Below, piece by piece: positions 21,783 through 32,412 of a stretch of 64,000 nucleotides of DNA. Position 1 is the first letter of the stretch. Each line of letters opens with the position of its first letter. The notes below the pieces were generated by a model. It worked only from the letters and a program-made list of their open reading frames with translations. It did no database searches and had not been told where the DNA came from. The position numbers and the translations under genes are program-made. The DNA comes from Sphingopyxis sp. PET50 (GTDB taxonomy: Bacteria; Pseudomonadota; Alphaproteobacteria; Sphingomonadales; Sphingomonadaceae): NCBI RefSeq assembly GCF_025244705.1, contig NZ_CP104207.1, positions 3,616,001 to 3,680,000 on the forward strand, in the 5' to 3' direction.

Positions 21783-22364
21783 ATGTCAGCCAGCCGCTTC
21801 GCAGCAGCCTTTGCCGCATGTCTGATGACGCTCGCCGCCGCGCTGACCGCTACCCCCGCCGTGGCGCGCGACTATCTGCAATGCGTTCCCTTTGCCCGCG
21901 CCGAATCGGGCGTCGAGATCCGCGGCAATGCCGGGACCTGGTGGGCGCAGGCCGAGGGGCAATATGACCGCGGCGGCGAGCCGCGCGAGGGCGCCGTCAT
22001 GGCCTTCGCCGGCACGCGCGCCATGCCGATCGGCCATGTCGCAGTGGTCAAGAAGATCGTCAGCGACCGCGAAATCCTGATCGACCATGCCAACTGGTCG
22101 CCGATCGGCGGCCGCCGTGGCCAGATCGAGCGCGACGTCCGCGTCGTCGATGTCAGCAATGCCGGCGACTGGAGCATGGTCCGCGTCTGGTACGCCCCGA
22201 TCGGCGACCTCGGCCTGCGCGCCAATCCGGTACAGGGTTTCATCTATCCCGGCCGCGGCGCGACCCCGCGCAAGGCGCCGAGCTTCGAAGCGCCCGTCTG
22301 GGCCAGCAACGACTGGAAGCCGGGCAACGACCTCGAACGGATCGTCGCCTCGCTCGGCCAGTAA
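21783..22364 (+). CDS. Exported CHAP-domain cysteine hydrolase
   Basis: A 193-residue secreted protein with a signal peptide (about 1-29, ending AVARD). The CHAP fold catalytic Cys34 (YLQCVPFARAESG) and His85 (IGHVAVVKKI) are visible, with a third polar residue in LIDHANWS. CHAP enzymes hydrolyse amide bonds in peptidoglycan, so a periplasmic cell-wall amidase or endopeptidase is likely. This one is short and lacks cell-wall binding repeats, as is common in alphaproteobacteria. It lies 164 bp after the c-di-GMP gene and before an inverted repeat. Confidence 0.85.
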   Translation: MSASRFAAAFAACLMTLAAALTATPAVARDYLQCVPFARAESGVEIRGNAGTWWAQAEGQYDRGGEPREGAVMAFAGTRAMPIGHVAVVKKIVSDREILIDHANWSPIGGRRGQIERDVRVVDVSNAGDWSMVRVWYAPIGDLGLRANPVQGFIYPGRGATPRKAPSFEAPVWASNDWKPGNDLERIVASLGQ

Positions 22365-22392
22365 GCCTTCAAGGGCTTGTTCCCCAATCCAA

Positions 22393-22467
22393 GTCATTGC
22401 GAGCGTAGCGAAGCAATCCAGAGCAGGCGCGAACCGCCCTGGATTGCTTCGCTACGCTCGCAATGAC
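22393..22467. repeat. Inverted repeat, family F
   Basis: Two perfect 28-base arms (393-420 and 440-467 in the 22-kb block) beginning GTCATTGCGAGCGTAGCG enclose a 19-base loop. It lies between the convergent CHAP and DUF3297 genes and could serve as a bidirectional terminator-like hairpin, though no T-tract follows. Confidence 0.9.
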
Positions 22468-22475
22468 GAAGGAAA

Positions 22476-22751
22476 TTAGTCTTCGGAGTTTTCCGGCTTC
22501 GTCTCGTCAGCGGCGATATCCTCGAACCAGGCTTCGACCTCACCCGACAGCTTGATCGTCATCGGCTGTCCGAAGCGGTCCTTCGACTTGCCGGCGGCGA
22601 CGCGGATCCAGCCTTCGGAAATCGAATATTCCTCGACATCGGTGCGCTCCTTGCCCTTGAAGCGGATGCCGATGCCGCGCTGCAGCACCTCCATGTCGAA
22701 ATGGGGCGAGCGCGGATTGGTCGACAGATGGTCGGGCGGGGTGTCGGTCAT
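22476..22751 (-). CDS. DUF3297 family small protein
   Basis: A 91-residue acidic cytoplasmic protein. The sequence DHLSTNPRSPHFDMEVLQRGIGIRFKGKERTDVEEYSISEGWIRV followed by KSKDRFGQPMTIKLSGEVEAWF covers nearly the full DUF3297 domain, found in proteobacteria without known function. It is full length with its own start, divergent from the CHAT-protein gene with 129 bp between. No signal peptide or membrane segment. Confidence 0.85.
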   Translation of the reverse strand: MTDTPPDHLSTNPRSPHFDMEVLQRGIGIRFKGKERTDVEEYSISEGWIRVAAGKSKDRFGQPMTIKLSGEVEAWFEDIAADETKPENSED

Positions 22752-22880
22752 GCTGAAATCTCCAGATTATTGCCCGCGCGGCTAGGCGAGCGGCCCCGCG
22801 AAATCAAGCGCCGTCCGCTCTTGCGCTCGGCCCCTGGCGCGGCAATAAGGCATTCGGGTCGCGTATCGGGAACTAAAGTC

Positions 22881-25820
22881 ATGACGATACGCCGGGCGAG
22901 CCTCGCCCTTTCCGCCGCGCTGCTGGCGACCGTTGTCTTGCCCGCCTTTGCGACCGAAGCGCCTCCCTGTCCTCCCGATGCCGCAGCGGTCCGTGCGACG
23001 AAGCGGTCGCTGATATCGTGCGCGCCGCGGCCGACCGCTTCGAAAAGCTCGATGGCGAAGAGCAGGTGCAGGCGGCACTCGGCGTAATCGACCTGGTCGC
23101 GCAATATCGCACCCGGCTATCGGAACGGACCCTTTCCAACACCGAAACCTCGATCTGGATATATTTCCGTAGCGACCGCGAACCCGGCGACGCCGAATAT
23201 CAGCGGCTGACGAACAGGATGCGCGAATATGCCACGCGCGCCGCGGCGGCCAAGGATATCGACGGCGAGCTTTATTTCCTCGACTTTATGGGCATCGGGC
23301 TGGCCTTCGACCAGCGGTTGGGGCACGCACGCCTGCTCCATCGCCGCGCCGCCGAATATGGCAAGCTGGACAGCAGCGCGGCGCGAAGTGCCCGCGTATC
23401 GCTCGAAATATATGGCCGCGACCTGCTCGAACAGGGGCGGTACGCCGAGGTCGCCCGCGCGCTCGACGATACCTTTGCCGAGCTCGAGGCCGCCGGAATC
23501 CGGAACGACAATTGGGAGTTGCAGCTGCGCTATGCCGAGGCGCTGACGCTCGTGCGCCGCGACGAGGAGTCCGACCGCGTCTTCGACGAACTGCTCGCCA
23601 TGATGGAGGCTCCCCGTTATTCGGATGGCCAGCGCCAGTTCGCGAACAACCAGATCAGCTATTATCGCAATGTCGCCGGCCGGTTCGCGGCGGCGGAGGG
23701 GCCGGGCCGCATCGCGATGACCGAAAGCGAACGGCTCGACGGCCGCGACGACATCGGCACGCAGAAGTCGCGCTATAATTTCGCGCTCGCGCTGCTCGGC
23801 CAGGGCAAGGCCGAGGAGGCGCTGCCCTATTTCGAGGAGGCGCTGCCGCTGCAGCTCGCGGTCGAGCGCGGCAGCAACCGGTATGATGCCAAGACCGACA
23901 CGATCATCCTGCTCACCACGCTCGCCCGCGCGCGCGCGCAGGTGAAGGGGCGCGAGGAGGACGGGCTGGTCGCCGCGATCGACGCCGCCGACCGGCTGCG
24001 CGCCAAGCGCGACGCGGGCCTGGCGAGCAACGACGCCAATCCCGCGGTCGCGGCGCTCGCCAAGGCGGTCGCGCGCGGCACCCGCCGCAACCCGCAATCG
24101 GGAGCGTTCGACATGGTGATGTTCGCGGGCTGGGCGGCGCGCGGCGGAAAGACCGGCGCGCTGAACCCGGCCTTTCTGGCGGCGCAGGATCTGACGCTGA
24201 CCGATGCCGGCGATGCGATCAACGAGGCGGCGGCGCGCGCGATCGCGGGCACCGGCCCGCTCGGCGAACTGGTGCGGCAGCGTCAGGATGCCGCGCAGGC
24301 GGTCGTGTCGCTGACCCAGCGCTATCGCGACCAGTCGCTCGGCCGCGACGAAGCGAAAGCCGCCGCGCTGCGCGCCGAGCGCGATGCCGCGGCGGCGCGC
24401 CTCGCCCCGCTCGACGCCCGCATCGCGGCCGAGTTTCCCGATTATGCGACGCTCGTCGCTCCCAAGGCGGTCGACGTCGCGACCGTACAGGCCCTGCTCG
24501 ACGCCGACGAGGCGGTGCTGATGCTGCTGCCGTCGGAAGGGCATCACTATGCCTTTGCGATATCGCGGACGGCGGCGCTGTGGCACCGCGTCGACGACGG
24601 CGCCGCGCCCATCGCCGCCGACGTTGCGCGGCTCAAATGCCGGATCGACGAGGCGACCTGCTCGCTGCCCGACTATAATGCGCTGCTCGATGCCGAGGCG
24701 CGCGGCGACAAGAGCGCGATCGACGAGCGCTATCCGCGCTACGACCGCGCCGCGGCGTGGCGGCTCTACCGGCAACTTGTCGCCCCCGTCGCCGCCGCGC
24801 TGCCCGAGAAGGGCCGTATCTACACCGTCGCGAGTGGACCCGTCGCCGGGTTACCGCTTGCCGCGCTCGTTGCGAGCGCGCCCGCGGGCGATCCCGAAAG
24901 CGGCGCCGAGGCCGACCTGGCCGCGACCGACTGGCTCGCCTAGCCATTATCGCTTCGTCACCTTGCCTTCGGTCAGCGCACTCGCGCTCGCACGGCGCGA
25001 CGATACGGCGGCGGCGACCGTGCGCCGCCCCGACCTTGTCGCCTATGGCGCGCCCGTGCTGCGCGGCAGCGGCCAGGCTGCGGCGCGCAGCGCCGACGGC
25101 AGCTTGCGCCGACGCGGCGGCATCGGCGTGCGCGGCGGCGGGTTGACGCTCGCCAGCGGGGACAAGACGATGGCCGCGGTCGACAAGCTGCGCAAACTCG
25201 ATCCGTTGCCCGGCACGGTCACCGAACTCACCAAGCTGTCGGCGGCGATCGCGCGCGGCAGCGGCGTCCGGCTCGGCCGCAACGCGACCGAAACGGCGGT
25301 CAAGTCCGACAAGGAACTGCCGCGCGCGGTCGCGGTGGTGTTCGCGACCCACGGCCTGTTGCCCGGCGAGATGGGCACCGGTTCCGAACCCGGCCTCGTC
25401 CTGACCCCGCCGGGCAAGGCGAGCGCCGACGACGACGGGCTGCTCACCGCGAGCGAAGCGGCGGCACTGTCGCTGTCGGCGCGCTGGGTGGTGCTGTCGG
25501 CGTGCAACACCGCGACGCCGGGTGCCGAGGCGGGGGCGAGCGGCGAATCGCTGTCGAGCCTGGCGCGCAGCTTCCTTTACGCCGGTGCGGGCAATCTGCT
25601 CGCGAGCCACTGGCGCGTCGCCGACGACGCGACCGCGGCGCTGACCGTCGAGGCGCTGGCGAACAAGAACGCCACCCCCGCGACCGCGCTGGCGATGGCG
25701 ATGGAGGCGGTGCGTACCGGCCGACGTGCCGACGGATCGGCAGTCGAGGGCTGGAAACCGCATTGGGCGCATCCGGCGAGCTGGGCGCCCTTCACGCTGG
25801 TGACCAACCGCGACCGCTGA
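22881..25820 (+). CDS. Secreted TPR-CHAT caspase-like protein, two frameshifts
   Basis: Repaired with one missing base near 22997 and one extra T at 24941 (which creates TAG), the gene encodes about 979 residues. A signal peptide (MTIRRASLALSAALLATVVLPAFA) is followed by a long helical region of tetratricopeptide-like repeats (about 130-420), then a C-terminal CHAT domain. The presumed catalytic dyad is intact: His at 25350-25352 (FATHGLLPGE) and Cys at 25503-25505 (LSACNTATPG). CHAT domains are caspase-related cysteine proteases, but most known bacterial ones are cytoplasmic; export makes a periplasmic substrate likely. No obvious partner gene adjoins it. Confidence 0.85.
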
Positions 25821-25868
25821 ATATCCGCAAAGCCGGTCCGGGCCGGAAGAACCGGGCCGCCCCGGCCG

Positions 25869-26318
25869 TCAGTGCCGCGCCATCTCGCCCAGCGAGCTGT
25901 CGAGCTGTTCGGCGGCGGGATAGAGATCGCTTTCCTCGCGCTCGATCCGCATTCCGATCGCATCGAGTATTGCTTCGGTTTCGCGGCAGAAGCCTGGCCA
26001 GTCGCCCGCAATCTCCGCTTCGGTCCACCGCGCGTCGTAAGCGACAAAATCTTCGGCGAGATGTCCCATCTCGCCGACGAACTGACGCGCCAGCCGCGAC
26101 AATTCGGCGTCGCCGCTGGCCTTCAACCGCGGATAGAGAATCCAGTCCTCGCATTTGAGATGCCGCACCAGCGTGTCGCGGAACATGCTGCGCACCGCCG
26201 CGAGTTCGGTCGGGCGGGGAAGCTCCGGCGCAGCGAGGAGGTCCATCAGAAAGCCCGAGAGGGTGGTCAGGGCGGCATGTTCGGCGCGCAGCCGCCGCAT
26301 CTCGTGGACCAAATGCAT
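25869..26318 (-). CDS. Hemerythrin-domain protein
   Basis: A roughly 149-residue all-helical protein with hemerythrin-type iron ligands: HLVHEMRRLRAEHAALTTL, VRHLKCEDWILYPRL, GHLAEDFVAYDARW and a C-terminal EREESDLYPAAEQL. The di-iron site may bind oxygen or nitric oxide, or store or sense iron. The start at 26318 has AGGGA about 7 nt upstream; an ATG at 26357 adds 13 residues. It is divergent from the PepSY/TonB receptor genes, and the putative Fur-like dyad lies between, so it may share iron control. Confidence 0.78.
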   Translation of the reverse strand: MHLVHEMRRLRAEHAALTTLSGFLMDLLAAPELPRPTELAAVRSMFRDTLVRHLKCEDWILYPRLKASGDAELSRLARQFVGEMGHLAEDFVAYDARWTEAEIAGDWPGFCRETEAILDAIGMRIEREESDLYPAAEQLDSSLGEMARH

Positions 26319-26473
26319 GGGATCATCCCTGTCGAGTGGTCCCTCATCCACCGCCATAGGGCGTCGCCGTGAAAAGAGGGTTAACCGCAATTTGCCAAGC
26401 CCTTGTGTCGCCTTGGGCGCCGCGATCCGCGCTGCGAAACGGGTTGCTAAAGCACCGGCGCAGCCATAGAGTG

Positions 26474-26496
26474 CTATTGATAATATTTTGCAATAG
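26474..26496 (+). promoter_or_regulatory. Possible Fur-type operator before the PepSY/TonB receptor genes
   Basis: An AT-rich 23-bp dyad (CTATTG at 474-479 and CAATAG at 491-496 of the 26-kb block) encloses GATAATATTTTG, which resembles a degenerate Fur box. It ends 18 bp before the PepSY gene start. The assignment is inference from base composition, symmetry and neighbours. Confidence 0.4.
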
Positions 26497-26514
26497 GCAG
26501 GGCCGCCTTTCTTC

Positions 26515-27682
26515 ATGCGACGATCGACCATCCGGGTCTGGTTCCTTGTCCACAAATGGACCAGCATCGTCTGCACCGCCTTCCTGCTGATGCTCTGCAT
26601 CACCGGCCTGCCGCTGATCTTTCACCACGAAATCGACGAACTGACCGAGGAAGCGCCGCAGTTCGGTCTGCCCGGGGTCGGATCGTCGGGCGAGGCGCCC
26701 GGCCTTCGGCCGCTCGACGAGATGCTGGCGAAGGCACTCGCGGCGCGCCCCGGCGAGGTGCCGGTGTTCATGGCGTTCGACAACGACCAGCCGTCGATGA
26801 CGATCACCACCGCGCCGCGCCCCGATTCGCCCGCCGAGGATATGACGATCCAGCTCTTCGACCGCTCGACCGGCCGGACGACCGGCGAAGAGGACGGCGG
26901 CGGCGTGATGCATTTCCTGCTCCAGCTCCACACCGACATGTTCCTCGGCCTGCCCGGCATGTTGTTCCTGGGACTGATGGGGCTGTTCTTCGTAATCGCG
27001 ATCGTCTCGGGCGTCGTCCTCTACGCGCCCTTCATGAAGAAGCTCGATTTCGGGACGCTTCGGACGTCGCGCAGCTCGGCGCGTCAAATGGCTCGACTAT
27101 CATAATCTGCTCGGCATCACCGCGCTCGCCTGGATGACCGTCGTCGGCGCGACCGGCGTCATCAACGCGCTCGCGACGCCGATCATCCAGGTCTGGCAAA
27201 TGAGCGAACTCGCCGAGATGACGCGCGCCTATGACGGAAAGGGCGCGGTGCCGCCCGACCGCTACGGCTCGATCGACAAGGCGATGGCATCGGCGCGCGC
27301 CGCGATTCCGGGCAACAATCCGCAGTTCATCGCCTTTCCCGGCGGCGCGTTCAGCAGCAAGCATCATTATGCCGTCTTCTTCCAGGGCGACACGCCGCTG
27401 ACCGAACGGATGCTGGTGCCGGCGCTGATCGATGCCGAGACCGGCGTCTTCACCGACGCGCGGCCGATGCCCTGGTATGCGCAGGCGCTGCTCTTTTCGC
27501 AGCCGCTGCATTTCGGCGACTATGGCGGGCTGCCGCTCAAGATCCTGTGGGCGGTCCTGACGCTGTTCACGATGATCGTCCTCGGGTCGGGCCTCTATCT
27601 CTGGCTCGGCAAGCGCCGCTCGGGAACCGATGCGCTGGTCCGCGAGGTCGAGACCGGCGGCACGCTGGCACCGGCCGAATGA
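26515..27682 (+). CDS. PepSY-associated membrane protein, one-base insertion in the frame
   Basis: Removing an extra G at 27078-27079 joins FGTLRTSRSS to RVKWLDYHNLLGITALAWMTVVGATGVINALATPI, giving 388 residues. The layout is that of PepSY_TM proteins: an N-terminal helix (TIRVWFLVHKWTSIVCTAFLLMLCITGLPLIF), a periplasmic domain, two central helices around 160-220 and a C-terminal helix (WAVLTLFTMIVLGSGLYLWL). Such proteins commonly neighbour TonB-dependent siderophore receptors and are thought to act in reductive iron release or transport. The stop overlaps the next gene by 4 nt. Confidence 0.85.
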
Positions 27683-27858
27683 CGCGGCGCCGGGGCCTTC
27701 GCGCGGTCTTCGCCATCCCGCTGCTGCTCGCGCTCGCCAGCATCGCCGGCCTGATCGTCGCGCTCACCGGCGACGGCGTCCGCGACGCCGCGTCGTGGAT
27801 CGCGCTCGCCATACCCGTTTTCGCCGTGGGCTGGGCGATGAAGACCCGCCGCACCTGA
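27679..27858 (+). CDS. Small two-helix membrane protein in the iron-uptake cluster
   Basis: A 59-residue protein (MTRRRGLRAVFAIPLLLALASIAGLI at the start) with two hydrophobic helices (about 8-27 and 36-52) and a basic N-terminus. Its ATG overlaps the PepSY stop (ATGA), and it lies 42 bp before the receptor gene. Small proteins of this kind recur between PepSY and receptor genes in sphingomonads. The function is unknown; co-translation with PepSY suggests a common complex. Confidence 0.7.
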   Translation: MTRRRGLRAVFAIPLLLALASIAGLIVALTGDGVRDAASWIALAIPVFAVGWAMKTRRT

Positions 27859-27900
27859 ATCCGACGCGCGGCACAGGGCCGCGCCAGAAGGGGAATAAAA

Positions 27901-30075
27901 GTGAACATTCTCAACGCCCGCGCGATGCTCGGCCTGTCCGCCAGCGCCGCGATGCTCGCCATCGCGGCACCCGCCGCGGCCCAGGACGACGCTGGGAGCG
28001 ACGAGATCATCGTCACCGCGCAGCGCAACAACCAGACCGAAGTCACCCGCGGCGGCAGCGGCGGCGTGTTCGGCGACAAGGCGGCCGAGGACCTGCCCTT
28101 CACGATCAAGAGCTACAACGAGGCGCTGATCCTGAACCAGCAGCCGCAGACATTGGGCCAGCTGCTCGAGAACGACCCGTCGGTGCGCACCGGCTTTGCC
28201 TTCGGCAATGCCGCCGAACTGTTCGTCATTCGCGGTTTCGCGCTCGCCGGCGACGATGTCGGGCTCGACGGCCTTTACGGCATCGCGCCGCGCCAGCTGA
28301 TCGCGCCCGAGCTTTATGACTCGGTACAGGTCATCAACGGGTCGAGCGCCTTCATCAACGGTGCCGCGCCCGGCGGATCGGGCCTCGGCGGCAGCGTCAA
28401 CCTGCTGCCCAAGCGCGCGAAACGCGACCTGACCCGCGCCACCGTCAACTATACGTCGGATGAGCATTTCGGCGGCAGCTTCGACGCCGCGCGCCGCTTC
28501 GGCGACAATGCCGAATGGGGCGTCCGCATCAACGGCGTCGCGCGTACCGGCGATGTGTCGATCGACGGCGAATATCGCAGCGCCTATACGCTCGGCGGCG
28601 CGTTCGATTATGATAACGGCCCCTTCCGCCTGTCGCTCGACCTCGCCTATCAGCGCGTCAAGGTGCGCGGACTGCGCCACAAGGTCGCGCTGGCTGCGGG
28701 CGTCGCGATCCCCGAGGTGCCCAAGGCCGACGCGAACTATTCGCAACCCTGGACCTACACCGAGATGCGCGACGTCTTCGGCATCCTGAAGGCCGAATAT
28801 GACATCGCCGACAATGCGATGATCTATGCGAGCTTCGGTGCGCGCGACGGCATGGAGGACGGCATCTATGGCGGCATCACCGTGCTCGACGCCGCGACCG
28901 GCGCCGCGAACGGCAATGCGCTCTATGTCCCGCGCACCGACAACAACGAAGCCGCGCAAGCGGGGCTGCGCGTCAAGCTGGGCAGTGCGATCACGCATGA
29001 GATCAACTTCGGCGGATCGATGAACTGGCAGGTCAACCGCAACGCCTATGACTTCCTCTATGGCCCGGGTTTCGCGGGTTTCGCGACCAATCTGTACAAT
29101 GCGGTCGAAGTACCGATCCCGGCGTCGGCGCTGGTCGGCGGCGACCTCGACAATCCGTTTCCGATCAGCCGCACGCGCCTGCTCAGCGCCTTCGCCTCGG
29201 ACACGATCGGGTTCTGGGACGACCGCGTGCTGCTTACCGCCGGGCTGCGCGTCCAGTCGATCCGGACGAAGAGCTATGACTATTTCGGCGGTGGGCTGAC
29301 CGGCACCTATGACGAGGATGCGGTGACGCCGGTGTTCGGCCTGGTCGTCAAGCCGGCCGACGGCCTCGCTTTCTACCTCAACCGCATGGAAGGGTTCGAA
29401 AAACCCGACGCCGCGCCCGCCGCGGTCGGCGCCTTGCCGGTCACCAACGCTGGCGAGGTCTTCGCGCCGGTGAAGACCAAGCAATATGAATTCGGCGCCA
29501 AATACAGCTTCGGCCGCTTCAACGCCTCGCTCGCCGCCTTCCAGATCGACCGTCCGCGCCCCGGCGTCGTGACCGACCCGGCGACGCCCGGCCAAGTCAT
29601 CTATGGCCTGAACGGCGAACAGCGCAACAAGGGCATCGAACTCAGCTTCGACGGCGAACTGGCGAAGGGGCTGCGCCTCATCGCGGGCGGCTCGATCATC
29701 GACGCCAAGCTGCGCCGCACGCTCGACGGGGTGAACCAGGGCAATGACGCGCCGGGCGTCCCCGAATATCTGATCAACGCCAACGTCGAATGGGACCTGC
29801 CCTTCGCCCCCGGCCTGACGCTGACCGGGCGCGTTGTCCACACCGGCGAGCAGGCGGCGAACCAGGCGAACACGCTCGAATTGCCGAGCTGGACACGCTT
29901 CGACCTCGGCGCGCGCTATGTCGCGGTGGTCGCCGACAAGCCGCTGACGCTCCGCTTCGGCGTCGATAATGTCGCGAACAAGCGCTACTGGGTGTCGGCG
30001 TTCGAAATCTTCAGTCCCGACCTGCTGCAGGGCGCGCCGCGCACCTTCAAGGCATCGGCGTCGATCGACTTCTGA
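27901..30075 (+). CDS. TonB-dependent siderophore-type receptor
   Basis: A 724-residue outer-membrane receptor. A signal peptide ends APAAAQ; the TonB-box-like segment DEIIVTAQR follows at about 35-43, then the plug (LPFTIKSYNEALI, VIRGFALAGDDVGLDGLYG, VINGSSAFINGAAPGGSGLGGSVNLLPKRA) and the 22-strand barrel ending in Phe (ASIDF). The plug pattern fits ferric-siderophore receptors of the FhuE/FpvA group without the extra signalling domain. The start is GTG at 27901 with AGAAGGGGA upstream. Its position behind PepSY supports iron uptake. It is convergent with rutA, 9 bp apart. Confidence 0.93.
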   Translation: MNILNARAMLGLSASAAMLAIAAPAAAQDDAGSDEIIVTAQRNNQTEVTRGGSGGVFGDKAAEDLPFTIKSYNEALILNQQPQTLGQLLENDPSVRTGFAFGNAAELFVIRGFALAGDDVGLDGLYGIAPRQLIAPELYDSVQVINGSSAFINGAAPGGSGLGGSVNLLPKRAKRDLTRATVNYTSDEHFGGSFDAARRFGDNAEWGVRINGVARTGDVSIDGEYRSAYTLGGAFDYDNGPFRLSLDLAYQRVKVRGLRHKVALAAGVAIPEVPKADANYSQPWTYTEMRDVFGILKAEYDIADNAMIYASFGARDGMEDGIYGGITVLDAATGAANGNALYVPRTDNNEAAQAGLRVKLGSAITHEINFGGSMNWQVNRNAYDFLYGPGFAGFATNLYNAVEVPIPASALVGGDLDNPFPISRTRLLSAFASDTIGFWDDRVLLTAGLRVQSIRTKSYDYFGGGLTGTYDEDAVTPVFGLVVKPADGLAFYLNRMEGFEKPDAAPAAVGALPVTNAGEVFAPVKTKQYEFGAKYSFGRFNASLAAFQIDRPRPGVVTDPATPGQVIYGLNGEQRNKGIELSFDGELAKGLRLIAGGSIIDAKLRRTLDGVNQGNDAPGVPEYLINANVEWDLPFAPGLTLTGRVVHTGEQAANQANTLELPSWTRFDLGARYVAVVADKPLTLRFGVDNVANKRYWVSAFEIFSPDLLQGAPRTFKASASIDF

Positions 30076-30084
30076 CCGGCGGCC

Positions 30085-31143
<1,059 letters not shown>

Positions 31144-31147
31144 GGGC

Positions 31148-31930
31148 TTATCTCCTGAGGAAATCGAGGACGACGCGGTTGAAGTTTTCGGGATCGGTGA
31201 CGTTGCAGGCGTGGCCGCCCCAGTCGAAGAGATGGATTTTCGCCCATTCGACCGGCGCCGCGACATCGAGCGCGCTTGCGAGCGGCACGAGCATATCGTC
31301 GCGCGTCGCCATCACCAGCCAGGCCGGCGTCGCGGCCAGGTCGATCAGTTCGGGTCGATAGGCACGCACCGCCGCGATGCGCTTCTCGACCGTCGCCGCC
31401 CCGGGGAAATGCGCCAGCTGCTGCGCCGCCTCGGCCACGAGGTCGGCGTCATGCGCCGAAATCCAGTCGGGCGGATAGAGGAACAGCGGCTGCGCATGGA
31501 GGAAAGCCTCGGGCCCGCTGTCCCTGAGCAGGTGGAGCCGCGTGTCGAAGCAGCGCGCCGTGTGCGGGTCGAGCGTGCGCCAGCCGTTGACCACGACGAG
31601 CCGCTCGATCCGCGTCGTCATGATCGCCAGTTCGATCCCGATCATCCCGCCGAGCGCATGGCCGATGAAGCCGGCTTCGCCGATCCCCAGCGCATCCATC
31701 AGCGCGACGACATCGGCGGCCATATCCTCGACCGACGTCTCCGCGGGCAGCGCGCGGTCGCTGCGCCCCGTGCCGCGATGATCATAGGAAATGACGCGGA
31801 AATGTTCCGCGAAGGCCGCAAGGTTAGGCGCCCAGTAACTCGCCGATCCGCCCAGCCCCGACGACAGGATCAGCGGCGGCGCGTCCTCCGGCCCGTGGGT
31901 TTCATAATAGAGGCCCGCCGCCTCAGCCAA
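31148..31930 (-). CDS. rutD: Aminoacrylate hydrolase-type protein RutD
   Basis: A 260-residue alpha/beta-hydrolase-fold protein that speeds removal of the toxic aminoacrylate intermediate of uracil breakdown. It matches E. coli RutD at [51 protein letters not shown] and [14 protein letters not shown]. The nucleophile position of the fold is Ala92 (GHALGG) instead of Ser, the same as in RutD of E. coli, which separates it from ordinary esterases. It overlaps the rutC stop by 8 bp and precedes rutA. Confidence 0.93.
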   Translation of the reverse strand: MAEAAGLYYETHGPEDAPPLILSSGLGGSASYWAPNLAAFAEHFRVISYDHRGTGRSDRALPAETSVEDMAADVVALMDALGIGEAGFIGHALGGMIGIELAIMTTRIERLVVVNGWRTLDPHTARCFDTRLHLLRDSGPEAFLHAQPLFLYPPDWISAHDADLVAEAAQQLAHFPGAATVEKRIAAVRAYRPELIDLAATPAWLVMATRDDMLVPLASALDVAAPVEWAKIHLFDWGGHACNVTDPENFNRVVLDFLRR

Positions 31931-32306
31931 TGTGCGCGACGCTCGCGATCTCGACGAGGCAGTCGGGCTTCACCAGTTCGGCCTTGATGCAGTAGCGCGC
32001 GGGCTTCGCACCGGGGAAATATTCGGCATAGACGGCGTTGAACGCCGCATAGTCGGCGAAATCCTTGAGGAAGATATGGTTCATCGCGACGTCCTCCAGC
32101 GTCGCGCCCGCGGCTTCCAGCGTGATCCGGATGACGTCCAGCACGTGCCGCGTCTGCGCCGCCGCGTCGCCGACGTGCAGCACCGCACCGCCCTCGCCGA
32201 GCGCCAGCACGCCCGAGACATAGACCGTGTTTCCCGCCTTCGCGCCCGCCGAATAGGGCGCGATCGGGGCCGGGAATTGCGGCGGGTTGATCGGTTCGAA
32301 GGGCAT
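31923..32306 (-). CDS. rutC: Aminoacrylate deaminase-type protein RutC (RidA family)
   Basis: A 127-residue member of the RidA/YjgF family. In the Rut pathway RutC is assigned to the handling of the 3-aminoacrylate side of the route. Family marks are [40 protein letters not shown] and the Arg-containing strand [23 protein letters not shown]. The gene starts about 94 bp after rutB, with a palindromic element in the gap, and its end overlaps rutD. Assignment as RutC instead of a generic RidA rests on the operon context. Confidence 0.9.
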   Translation of the reverse strand: MPFEPINPPQFPAPIAPYSAGAKAGNTVYVSGVLALGEGGAVLHVGDAAAQTRHVLDVIRITLEAAGATLEDVAMNHIFLKDFADYAAFNAVYAEYFPGAKPARYCIKAELVKPDCLVEIASVAHIG

Positions 32307-32323
32307 CGGATCATTCTTTCTTT

Positions 32324-32412
32324 TTCCGTTTGTCCTGAGCTTGTCGAAGGACCGTTCTTCTTTTCGACGCCCGAAAGAAAGAACGGCCCTTCGACAAGCT
32401 CAGGGCGAACGG
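32324..32412. repeat. Inverted repeat inside the rut operon, family B
   Basis: Arms beginning CCGTTTGTCCTGAGCTTGTC (32326) and ending CTCAGGGCGAACGG (32412) pair imperfectly over about 35 bp. The element fills the rutB-rutC gap and contains the last codons and stop of rutB. Confidence 0.85.

Noticed and set aside
27595..29841. 748-codon open frame antisense to the TonB-dependent receptor
   Set aside because: Low-hydrophobicity Arg/Asp/Ala-rich translation without family resemblance. Long antisense frames are expected in DNA with such GC-rich third positions, and the plus strand encodes a clear receptor.
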